Shown here: in pieces, positions 1 to 11,200 of the stretch
Layout of the letters: each line of letters starts with the position of its first letter
Position numbering within the stretch: position 1 is the first letter of the stretch
Source of the DNA: Oasisia sp. SBJ-2009
Lineage: Eukaryota > Annelida > Polychaeta > Sabellida > Siboglinidae
Reading direction: 5' to 3'
Assembly (NCBI GenBank): GCA_964017155.1
Contig: OZ024861.1
Span: forward strand, 21,762,713-21,826,712
DNA: 64,000 nt
Notes under the pieces: model-generated
What the model was told of the DNA's origin: nothing
Seen by the model: the letters and a program-made list of their open reading frames with translations, nothing else
Database searches by the model: none
Made by a program: the position numbers and the translations under genes

Positions 1-619
1 TACTAGTCCTGCAACAAATTAAAACATAATCCAAATATAAGTCACAATAATTTTATTTAAAACTAAAAAACAGCATGTTTTGCAACCCCAGTTAAATAAC
101 AGCGCAATGTTCATAAAGGTGACAAAGTAGTAATAACGAAACAACAAAGTAAATAATGATGACCTGAAGATATGACCTGAATTTAAAAACTCTGCAATTA
201 AAAATGGAACCCAATTGTGTTTTTGACTGGTAATACACGGCAGCCTACCATTATGAATATAATAATCATTCTGGAAATTGATCTCATATTACAGTGTTAT
301 GAAAACTGCTCTTGTATTATAGAAATAAAAATTTCATTATTATAGAAAATGATACATCAAAGAATTTATCTTACAAATAATGCCCACGAAGGGTTAGGGT
401 TACTGCTACCCCACCCCCCGCTGACTGGGGTAGTTCTATCCCTGAGATAGCAAATGGATACATAATGTTTTGGCTTATGGAAAATCCTACAATTTTTTCA
501 TTCATGTTTTCATATTTTTGCCATTTTTTGTTAAATGTTTGTCAATTTTATTCCTAAATATATTCCTGTCATACTTATACAATCAATAGAGACAGCAGTA
601 AACTCCAAAGCTACTATAC
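1..619. other. Probable intron 1 of the GMC oxidoreductase-like gene; no coding seen
   Basis: This AT-rich stretch lies downstream of the minus-strand exon at 620-743, so it should be intron sequence of that gene. I looked for the expected next exon, which should open with the glycine-rich FAD-binding turn, and did not find it here; it probably lies beyond the left edge. A short TTAGGGTTAGGG-like string near 390 is only about two units long. Confidence 0.4.
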
Positions 620-743
620 CTATTATGTAGTCATACTCTGCCAGCAGTTGTCTTTGTATGTGTGATACAGTCGGCCAGCCTTCATATACGGTGAGGATAG
701 CACACCCCACTAGAGCAGCCACCAACAGGTAGGTGCCAAACAT
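620..743 (-). CDS. First coding exon of a GMC oxidoreductase-like gene (partial)
   Basis: Reading the minus strand from the ATG at 743, 41 codons form a hydrophobic N-terminal segment (a signal or membrane anchor, about residues 4-20) followed by residues ending AEYDYII. In GMC oxidoreductases (glucose, choline and related FAD dehydrogenases) the string YDYIIVGAGSAG opens the mature domain and starts the FAD-binding Rossmann fold. Here the motif stops at ...DYII plus one G, exactly at a G|GTATAG donor (GT at 619-618), so a phase-1 intron would split the next codon. On the upstream side a good acceptor (pyrimidine tract plus CAG) ends at 752, giving an exon of 751-620 with eight 5'-UTR bases. 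The catalytic part is outside the window. The family call rests on one short motif in the right place beside a splice site. A chance open frame is the alternative. Confidence 0.5.
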
Positions 744-751
744 CTTCACTT

Positions 752-1627
752 CTGCAATGGAGAATAATTATTATTTGTATTATTAGATTCGCCGTATGTG
801 TTACAACTCACAAGTGTCTGTGTGAATGTGCACATGTTAGCTTTTGCATGCATTTTCACACCCATGCTTCTCCATCTATTATGTATCACTGATTGTTGCC
901 AGCAGGAATAACTATAACGGAATGTCCTGCAGATATGGACATGCCACAATAAAAGCCACACGTGCTGCCGCACACACAAACGGAAGATCTAGCTGTTGGA
1001 GACACACTTCACGTGGTGTAGGCTATAAATGGTACTGTACACATGCATGAACCTTCAGCAGGACAGTGGTGTCTATTACTATATTATATAGTCTATGACT
1101 AAGTGTTACCCACTTCATATCAATTATTCACTAATTAACCTATCTACATTCTATAATTTATATCTGCATAAATTCCCATAAAAGGCAAATTAGCACTAAA
1201 AATTAGAATGGGCATTCAAAAATATGACATCTTTGTTGAATATGTAGATTTTAGTGTGCAGTTTGCCGACTGATTTTGTTGACTGCGCAAACTATGGATT
1301 TGCACAATCTGCAAAGCAAATGGAAAGGAAACACGAGGCAAACATTAGCACCATTGTGGTCGGCCCAGATTTGGGAATGCTCAGATTCAGCCAAATTAAC
1401 CTATACCTTGCATGCACATGCAAGCACAGTGCCCCCTTTTCTCTGCTCTGTCGTTGATCGTAGCGTTGGTGACATACGTCAAGCCTAAAAACGCATACCA
1501 CGCATGCATATTTATTTACAATTTGCAAAAAATATTCACTCGATTGGATGTATTACTAACAGAAACTATGTTAGTAACAACGGAGTCCTGACTTGCTACT
1601 GTCAGTAGATTCTAGCTGAATCTGTGC
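752..1627. other. Non-coding interval between divergent genes
   Basis: This is probably 5'-UTR intron or promoter sequence of the minus-strand oxidoreductase-like gene. Short open frames occur on both strands but none resembles a known protein and none is bounded by convincing splice sites. I see no RNA gene. Confidence 0.4.
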
Positions 1628-2475
1628 ACCGGGACTGACCCCACTTACATGACCAGTGACTGCCCATGTGATTTGTTGTTCTGGCAGACTTACTAAATAT
1701 AGCTGTTACATTTATCGGCACTTATGCAGAAGTCGGACCCACCTCACTTTTGCCAGTATAACTGTATCTTTGCCAACATTTGATACTTGATTTTGTTAAT
1801 TCAATCAATTATCATCATCTTGCGCATATTTATGTTTTATAAACAGTGCGTCTTGGCATACTTTTGAGGTTGAAAAGACAGCGCGATTTGTGCCAGTCGC
1901 AAGGAGTTATAGACGTTATGTCCCAAGTCGCTTATGTCCCAAGTCACTTATGTCCCAAATATTGTGGACGATATGTCCCAAAAACAAGATGCTAAGTAAC
2001 AGTTAAAATATGCAATGGACTTCAAGTGTTTTACAAAGAGTGCCAGCATTAGTGTTAATATATCAACAGATTTATGTTAAGACTAAAGTTAAAAAATAAC
2101 ATAAAAACTTAATAATAAATTTAGGACATATCGTCTAGGACATATGTGACTTGGGACATAACGTCCATAGGCCGTCGCAAGCGCAGCGCTGCATGTGTCA
2201 CGGCGCCGTGAACATGGAATGAGCGATAAACAGTTTGTTTATGCCGACTGCGCTGTCTTTTCGACCTCAAAAGTCTGCTAAGACGCGCTGTTTATAAAAT
2301 ATAAATATGCGCAAGAGTATGTTAAATGACTGAATTAACCAAATAAAGTATCAAATGTTGGCAAAGATACAGTTATGATAATGATGGCAAAACTGAGGTG
2401 GGTCCGACTTCTGCATAAGTGCTCATTTATCTTTTGTTAGAGGATATCTACAGTTTTCATGGGATCAGTCCCGGT
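1628..2475. mobile_element. Foldback DNA element with long inverted arms
   Basis: The left end ACCGGGACTGA (from 1628) is matched in inverse orientation by TCAGTCCCGGT (ending 2475). Long stretches further in also match as inverted copies: CTTATGCAGAAGTCGGACCC near 1720-1742 pairs with the stretch near 2400-2420, and the segment from about 1840 to 1900 (ending in AAAAGACAGCGC) pairs with about 2246-2310. The arms are therefore roughly 275-295 bp with diverged patches. No transposase is visible, so this is a non-autonomous foldback or MITE-type element. The superfamily is uncertain. Its centre is occupied by a second element at 1904-2173. Confidence 0.7.
1904..2173. mobile_element. Nested hAT-type MITE with 8-bp target duplication
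   Basis: The 8-mer GTCGCAAG occurs at 1896-1903 and again at 2174-2181, directly flanking a 270-bp segment. The ends of the segment are inverted repeats of about 26 bp containing GACGTTATGTCCCAAGTC on the left and its complement on the right (about 2148-2166). The motif TATGTCCCAAGTC is also repeated near the left end. An 8-bp duplication with short inverted ends is typical of hAT elements. There is no coding capacity. Confidence 0.6.
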
Positions 2476-5204
2476 ACTACAATAAACCGCATGTAAAGGA
2501 AACTGGTGTCAATCAAATTACAATGCCGTGGCACGATTGCTTGAGAGTGAGACAATCATTCACATTAGTCATTACAATGCCGACATTTGGCGACAATTAT
2601 TGAATTAATACGCCCAACACTGCAGTTAGATAACTGGTAAATTATACATTTTTGGTAAACTACCGATGAACCTTTGACTGACTGGTACAACGAATCAGGA
2701 TTAACCGGCGTCACATAACGCAATAACGACGTATTGCGGTATCTTTATCTTAGCCGCCTGCTCGAGACAAGCGTTGTTGTTGATGTTGCGTTTGCTGCTG
2801 TTGTGTTAAGAAACCTACTCATACCCTAACCAACTCGATTGAGACCGGATCAATCTACCGTTGCATTGCAAACTTATTAATATGGATTATCCATTAGTTA
2901 CTATGACCATTTTGTATTCATAATAGATTCGACATGTCCCACTGTTCTAAATGGTAAAATAGTAATTTGCCCATTTGAGGAGAAGTATTTGTGATGGTTC
3001 GCTAAGCCATGCTAGCTAGCTGCATGCACTGCATGCTTCTTCCCGTTTCAATAATATTGCTGAGTGTATCAAAACTCTGTTAATAACAAAATTACTGGTT
3101 GTCCTCAGTGTGTTTATTCCAAAGTGTTCCGTTTGACAAAGTCAAGGAACGGTAGATCCTCAATAAACTAAGTGTCAGCAGTATAATATAGTGAACATTT
3201 GTTTGTTTTATATTAAAGTTGCAATATAAATATATTATATAGGTTACACCTTTAACATAATTGGAAGAAAGGATTCCACCTTATTATTATTATGGTGACA
3301 ACATAATAATAATAATAATTTATTTCTTATATAGCGTCCCATCCAAATAATTGTTATGCGGCGTTTTACAATGATTTTTCCTAATTTAGTTAAAATAATA
3401 ATAATAATAAAATAAATAGAATAAATAAAACGCTAATACAGTAGTGCTTTGATAAGATATGCTAATAAAGACAATCATGTTCTCTTAAAATACAACATAA
3501 ATTAGTGTATTCATATAAAAAAAATAGTATAAATATGTGATACATAAATAAAATAGTAAATATATGTAATAATAAAAAGTCAGTCTTTACAGAACATTAT
3601 AGCAAAACCGACCAATGAATATAATTATTAGGAAGACATTGTGACGATAGCCCTCTAGTTCCAGGTATTCTACATCAAATGTTACCATATATATAATTTT
3701 TAAGGCGTTACCTTAAAACCATGGAATAATATTATTAATGTGTACGCTTTTAGATTATTTTATGAGAGTTCAATATGGTAGGAGTTGGTAAGATTACGAA
3801 TAAGCTAAAAAAAACTCCAGGGATAATTAATTGTGCAACTGTAAAAACATTATTAGAATGCTAATAATTCGTGATAATGGTAACAACATTTATGATATAT
3901 TTGTAAATAAATATTTTATTATAGCAAAAAATGTACATCATCTATTGCAATACCTGAAATATTGATACATACATTACACACACATTCGGCTAAAATGATA
4001 GCTCACGTGAACCCTCGTGATTCCACGATATTTGGCCACGTCTAAACGTATGAAACTTTTCTTGTTGACGAATAAAAACACATTTAACAGGCTTTCATTC
4101 GACACGGTGAGTTAGTCTTTCGTCTGCACGTTTGTGATGTATTAATTTATACTGTACGTTATGTGTCTCTACTACAATGTTAATTTGTATTTGCATAACG
4201 GTAATATTGTAGCTGGCAAGCGAAGAGTAAAACCGGTCAAACCGACGCAGCCGTCAACTCAGTGGCAGTGCTGTCACCGGCTTCCTAAATTTAAGTGTCG
4301 CCTTTCAGTACCCTTTTCATCTCAATGCTTATATTATGTTGTTTACATAGGTACTTGATGTGTGGCATTTACATTTTATTTGCTACAAGTTGAAGTTTAA
4401 CAAATACTTAATTTCAGGATTCCTGGCTTAATGATTTTAATCTTATCTAGTCCTACTTCTAGACCTAGTGAGTAGTGACTACCTAGTGAGTAGTGACTGC
4501 TTTCATCATTGATGACGTCAGATTTTTCAATTATAATATTCAATAACGGATCGACGTTATCACATGTTGTGTTCGTTTAGTGCTGTAGTATAGCTGTCAG
4601 ATTATGTCTGTGTTTACCATCATTGCATAATTCTAGGCCTACATAATAGGAATGACAACGAGGCTGATGAAAGGAACAAAACTTAAATGATCCCTTTTTG
4701 GATCTTATTATTTTACTTGTTTTTAACTTGTTTTATGCTATGATAAGATGCTAAATACGATTTATTAGTTTACGTCCGCTGGCCAACTGAATAAAGATAA
4801 AATTACAAAAACTATATATTTATTAATTAGACTTATTTTATCAACTTAGCTACCGGGGTAGTAACCAAGGCGTTCACAAGCTGCTAAAATATGTATAAGA
4901 CTGGAACATTTACATACAAGTTAATTAGATTTGATTTAACTCTACATTTTTAATAAAGGAAACTTCCCGGCTTGTATCTACCTAACAGTCTCATAAATGG
5001 CGTTGCTATTTGTGTTTTTTCCCAAAACCATTCAACTTTGGAACTCTGTTCCTCAACATTGTAAAAATCTATAACGCTTATGTAGAATCCGCATTTCAAG
5101 ACGCAATATTTTTATATAGATTTTATTTGGTCCAATCGTTATCAAAATAAGTTGTTATTTTGTCATCTATTACATGTACACTGTATGTGTATGCATATTT
5201 TCAG
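2476..5204. other. Upstream region of COPB1, AT-rich, no coding gene seen
   Basis: This holds the presumed promoter and 5'-UTR exon of COPB1, because the first coding exon is preceded by a splice acceptor (AG at 5203-5204). A consensus-like donor CACG|GTGAGT at 4103-4112 is one candidate for the end of the untranslated first exon, but this is a guess. TAA/AAT-rich microsatellite tracts lie around 3285-3420. Nothing else is recognisable. Confidence 0.4.
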
Positions 5205-5214
5205 AAGAGTCAAA

Positions 5215-8200
5215 ATGAGTATAGCCGAGCAGTCATGCTACACGTTGATCAACGTCCCCACAGATGCAGAGCCACCTACTGAGATACAGCTGAAGATAGA
5301 TCTTGGTGAGAATTTATTTAACTATTTATGCAAGTGTCAGTGTGAAGTTAGTAAATTCTGCCGACATTTAAAACTATACCTTTACAACCTTGCCCATCCA
5401 CCATAGCTCCCTGGGATATCAACCAACCTGTTGACAGCCCCACGCTGGACAGCCGGAATTGTTTATTGACTCCAAGATTGATTAACTCTTGTATTGATAT
5501 GCCTCTGAGCTTGGTTTCCAGGGATTTAGGTGCAATAGATGATGTTATATTAATTACTAACTAAAATGGTATAAAACAGTAAGTAACTCACACAAATGTA
5601 ACTCACTCCAATACAGTTGCCTGAAATGTGTAATTATTGTGTATTGGTGTTGCCAGAGAGCAGTGATGTGCGCGCTAAGATCGAGGCATTGAAGCGGGTG
5701 ATTGTGATGATCCTGAATGGAGAGAAGATGCAGTCCCTCCTCATGACTGTCATCCGCTTCGTGATGCCGCAACAAGATCACATGATCAAGAAGCTGCTGC
5801 TCATCTTCTGGGAGGTCGTGCCCAAGTACACGGCCGATGGCAAGATGATGCAAGAGATGATTCTAGTGTGCGATGCCTACAGGAAGGTATGGCCATCAAG
5901 TTAAGTGACCCATCAAACAAATATATATATGTATATATATGTATATGTGTGTATATATATACATATATATATATGTACCGTAAATCCTGTATTACTAGCC
6001 GCGGCTACTATTACAGTAGTGTGTAGCCGAATTGAGGACGAAAACGCAAAAGTTGGGGTGCAGCTTTAAATACAGTAATTTGCCGTCATAAATTGACATT
6101 TGGGACACAGAATTGTCAGTATAAACATGAAAAACTTACCGAAGAAACGAAGCCGGTTTTATAAATAATACATTGTATTACAATTGCCACTTGTGCAAAA
6201 CAAATGATATAACACAGTTAATAAAATCCCATGTCCATAAAATGTTCCTAGTTAAACTCCACAAAAGTCCCTTTCATCGTCGCCGTCAAAGAATGCCTTG
6301 GCTACGTTGGGGAAGGGAACGGCACGGCGGCGCCATTTCACGTATCCATAACGTTGGCAACATCGGTGACCGTTGCCGTGAGTCCGCGTGCACCAGAAGA
6401 TCAGCATTAAATATGATGAAATAAGTCCTTTCACAGTTAATATAATCCTTTGTTATCAGTATTGTAGTATTGTCGCTGTCAAAGAACGCTGTCGCGAATG
6501 GCATGACGGAGTCGTTCAGTACATGTGTAGTGTATCCGTGTCTGAGTCGTTGCCGCTGCCGAACTAGCCGGCAAATAAATATTATGTCATCGTCCTTTGT
6601 TGGCATCAATCCCACGCTGTCTGTTTTGTTCTGTCACTAGTTTTAATCTCAGTTCAAAGAACAATATTCACACGTTTACAAAAGCCAGGCTTCATGCTGA
6701 TTGTCAAAATAACACCACACTCTAACCAGAGCTTCCTAGCCACTGACTACCAAGTTAATTGCATTTGCTTTCTGGGTCAAGATACAATGTTAATTGTAAC
6801 CCCGACTTCCCTGTGCCTGGGAAAACACAGGTGGCTGGTGACCCAATTAAGGGACGACTGTGAGTTATGTCCGTTCCCACGCTGGCTGCGACGCAAGTTA
6901 TTACATTGTTACAAGCCGGCAAGGAAGCGTCTTTGAAGTAAACACAGGCCTGGTTGAGGATGGGTACCGCAGCTTACCCGTTATAGGCGCCAGCATTATG
7001 CATGGTTCTACATAAAATCCTATAAAACCAAAACTTCTTAACGTATTTTAGTAATTTTAGCACCATTGAATAGTTAAAATATGTGGCTACATTTTATCCA
7101 TTGGATGTATGGACATTCTGCCACCCAATTATATTCTGATAGCATGGTGAAATTCTGGTTATTTTTTTCTCGTTTTTCTACAAATCCACGTAGTAATAGT
7201 AATATTCCGATTAAAATACATACTGTGTCGTAATTATATAAATGCATTACAATAACGAGTGTTTCAGTTATTTATTTATGATCATTATTAGCACAGTTAT
7301 AACTTTTATGAAACACATTAAATTGTTTCCAAATTGCGCACGTAATTAATGGTCTTGGCTCAAAGTCGGGGTGCGGCTTTAATTAAGGGTTTTGCCGATA
7401 TCAAACAGCGCGGAAGAAATTCGGGATTTAGGTCAAAAGTCGGGGTGCGGCTTTAATTAGGGGTGCGGCTAGTAATACAGGATTTACGGTAGATCTATTT
7501 GATCACATATATATATATATATAAATGTAGATGCATCGTTCACTTAATTTAAAGTGTTAGGACTACTACATCCATTGTCCATCTATCCCTGTCTGGTCTG
7601 CCTTCTGCACAGTGACAAGTGGGTTACTAGAAGTAGACTGGTTCAATCTGTGATGTCAAGCCAGTTCTTCAGTGTCCTTGTCTTCTCTCTTCCTGGTATA
7701 TGATAACTGGCATGTATGTGAAAATATTGTTTTTTAAGTTGCATTCCAAGTACTAAGAAGATGTTGTGCTGTCAACTTGTTGTCATCTAGGACCTCCAGC
7801 ACCCAAATGAGTTCATCCGCGGCTCCACACTGCGCTTCCTGTGTAAGCTGAAGGAGCCGGAGCTCTTGGAGCCACTGATGCCTGCCATAAGGGCCTGTCT
7901 GGAGCACAGACACTCCTACGTCAGGCGCAACACCATCCTCGCCATCTACACCATCTACAGGTTCAGTTGTCCTGTTCCCTTGTCGGATAATGGGTTTGAA
8001 TTCCACATAACCAGTGGACAAGGAAGCCTTTATTCATTGCTAGTCATGTATATTCATTATATTCATTATTCATCCCTTTCTGATATATCTGCCAGTTTCA
8101 CTCACTTATTCATTCTGCAAATATTTAGACTAACAGTTGATAATCTGTTCAGTTAATTGATTTCCCTCTCGTAATTTATTTCACCTCTATTTTCTTATCT

Positions 8201-11200
8201 GATCTACACTGTGCCATCACTATTAATGCTATTTTGTGTCCTCTCAATCTTGAATCTTCTATGTGTTAACTGAAAAGAAACCATCTTAAAATCTTCTATC
8301 TGATCACCACTTAATCTCCTAGTCTGGTCGTAACAACTAGCAATGTTTAACAACAGCTTTTTTCTCCAGAACTTGATGTGTTCTACCCTCATATCAATGT
8401 AATATAATTAGTCCATTTGAGAAGCATTGTTTCAAGAATATCTGTTTTTCAGGAACTTCGAGTTTTTGATTCCGGATGCCCCAGAATTGATCGCCAATTT
8501 CCTTGAAGGTGAACAGGATGCATCATGCAAGCGTAATGCTTTCATGATGCTCATTCATGCCGACCAGGTGAGAACATAGGTTTGTTCATGCTCGGACAAA
8601 GATAATTTACTGTTTATGTAATATAGATTATATCAATTGTTATAGCAGGAGACTGCTTGGTCAAATACATTTATCACTATCTAATGTCAAAGATACAAAC
8701 TTTCATGAAGTTCTTTGAACAGCAGATGTAATACTTTATTATTTCAGGACCGGGCTCTCAACTACCTAAGCAGCTGCATCGACCAAGTGCACACATTTGG
8801 AGACATCCTTCAGCTGGTCATTGTTGAGCTGATCTACAAGGTATGTTAGTTTTTAACCCATTAGGCCCTAGGATTTTATTAAACCATGCCCTTATGTTCC
8901 CAGAGTTTTTGGCAATATTGTTAATTACAAGTTGTGTTTATTTTGAAGAGTACTAATTTCTTCACATGCCTGTACACATAGAAATACGATTTAGTTATAA
9001 AATGTTGACACTTGATCACAATTTGCAAAGAAAATAATAAATATGTAAAAAAAGAATTGAAAGTTATTCTACTTAGCGACTGACATTTGAAATTGAGCCC
9101 CTGCTACTACCATATTAAACCCAGTGAATAAAATGCAGCTATACATGTTAGCTTTGCAACAATGAAAACATTGTAACATTCTGACGGTTATTTTTCTAGT
9201 TACACTATATTTTCATAATTTTGTCAAGCAAAATATTTTCAAAATGGCCGACATTTTGTTGTACAGGCACGTATTGAAATATCTCAGTAATAAAGCCATT
9301 GAATCAATCAAATTAGTTGCAACAGTGTTTATTGACAAACAAAACATTGTGTATGTTCATTGATGTATTGTATAATTTATATTTGTGTTGTTTTGAGTTG
9401 TTTGAAATGGTATAGTGTGTGTTTTATGTGAAATACTGGTCGAAGAAAACATATATCTTCTTCATCGTCTTCTTTTCTTCTTCCTGTAATAAAAAAGTCC
9501 AAATAAATAAACATGAAATGAGAGAAATATAATTATAAAAAATTATGAAATATGAACAATATGACAACATAATAAAACACAATAGCTGGTGCCTGAGGTT
9601 AGAAGTAAACATCAACAGAACAGAAGAGCAACACATCCATAAACACACTGCCAGGTACACATGTACTCGAGACTGACACTGTCACTGACAGCTGTAAGAA
9701 TTTGACAGTTGTACTCAGCATACAAATGTGTAATTATTAGTTATTCAAACAAGTCACTGTATTGTTGAAATATGTCATACATCCAGATAATGTCAACAAA
9801 AGTATATAACATGAGTGTCAAAATAACACAAGTGACAGAATCGATGTGCATCGAACGGTCATAATCCAGCTCAGTCGATGCCGAAGCGATGACATTGAGG
9901 CTTGACAGCCAACTTTTACCAAGTTTTAGCGACACGATGGAATCAATAATGCTTACAGAAAAAACTACTTATGTGTTCCTCAATTTCCACATCCGATCCC
10001 CTTCCATTTCACCATAATCGCTGTCACTATGTCACACCATCTGTGCAACATCAGTTGCCGAAAACATGACGACAAAGGCAAAGTTCGACAAAGAAGCACT
10101 CGAAAAAAATCGATGTAAATACAAATTTTCAATATGGCAACCCATGCACGTGACAAGCTGGTGTTGTTGCAAACTGTATCCGCTAGGTTGTGTTACAATT
10201 TAGAAGCGTTTAGTGCAGTAGTTAATCGCCAGGAATTTTTCGAATACAAGGTCCTGACTGTGGCCAGTTGCGGCCGTTCCAGGATTCTGTAGGGCGGCCG
10301 TTCGCGGCCATACCAGGATCGAATCAGTTAACATCACACTTGTTGTTGGTAATATAATGCACATATTTTTATTTTACAATAATTTAAAACCTGGTGATTG
10401 ATATAGATAAACTGCACAATCAGAATGACATTCATACAAGTGTAGACTTAGATTTTTTGATGTCCCATTTGTAATTAGACCAAATGATTTTGTTTGGTGC
10501 ACCCCTGAGCTTGAATTTTCAAGGATATAGGCGATATAGAAGTGCTACAGTTGTTGGCTGGCTGGCTGGCCAGCCAGTTTGCTTCCCCGTAATAAGTGTA
10601 ATTTTGAATGCAAGATTTCTATAGAAATCTTGCCATAAATTGTTCACTAGTCCAGCATGTTTACTGTAATTACCATGGCAACTTCATGCATCCATTTACC
10701 TAAGTGATACAGCTGATGCCTAGTGTTAGGAGAAGTGTATACATGTACAATAATTGAATGATGCCTGCTTGTTGTAGGTGTGCCACACAAATCCATCTGA
10801 GCGTGCTCGGTTCATCCGTTGTATTTACAATCTGCTCAACTCATCGAGTCCGGCCGTCCGCTATGAGGCTGCTCGCACACTGGTCACTCTGTCCAGTGCT
10901 CCCACTGCGGTCAAGGCAAGTACCCTTGGATATGCTGGATATTCAGTTGGTTCTATGAGAATGTACATACTTGGAATAGGATGGATGGCAGAATAACAAA
11001 CACAGTTAGACATGACTACATGTGGTGTGATTATTTAAGATTCTTTTGAAACATAAACACCCATGTTTTGTCAACTCTAATATAAAGCTTCATTATTATT
11101 AATTGAGCTAATCAGATAGATTTTTTTTTTTTAACCATAAACACCTATGTTTTGTCAACTGTAATATAAGGCTTGTTGGTGAATGCTCAGTAATGTGCGT

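Noticed and set aside
390..405. Telomere-like GGGTTAGGGTTA
   Set aside because: Only about two units; no array and no subtelomeric context.
1254..1528. Overlapping 60-80-codon frames on both strands near 1.3-1.5 kb
   Set aside because: Mutually exclusive, no family match, no exon boundaries.
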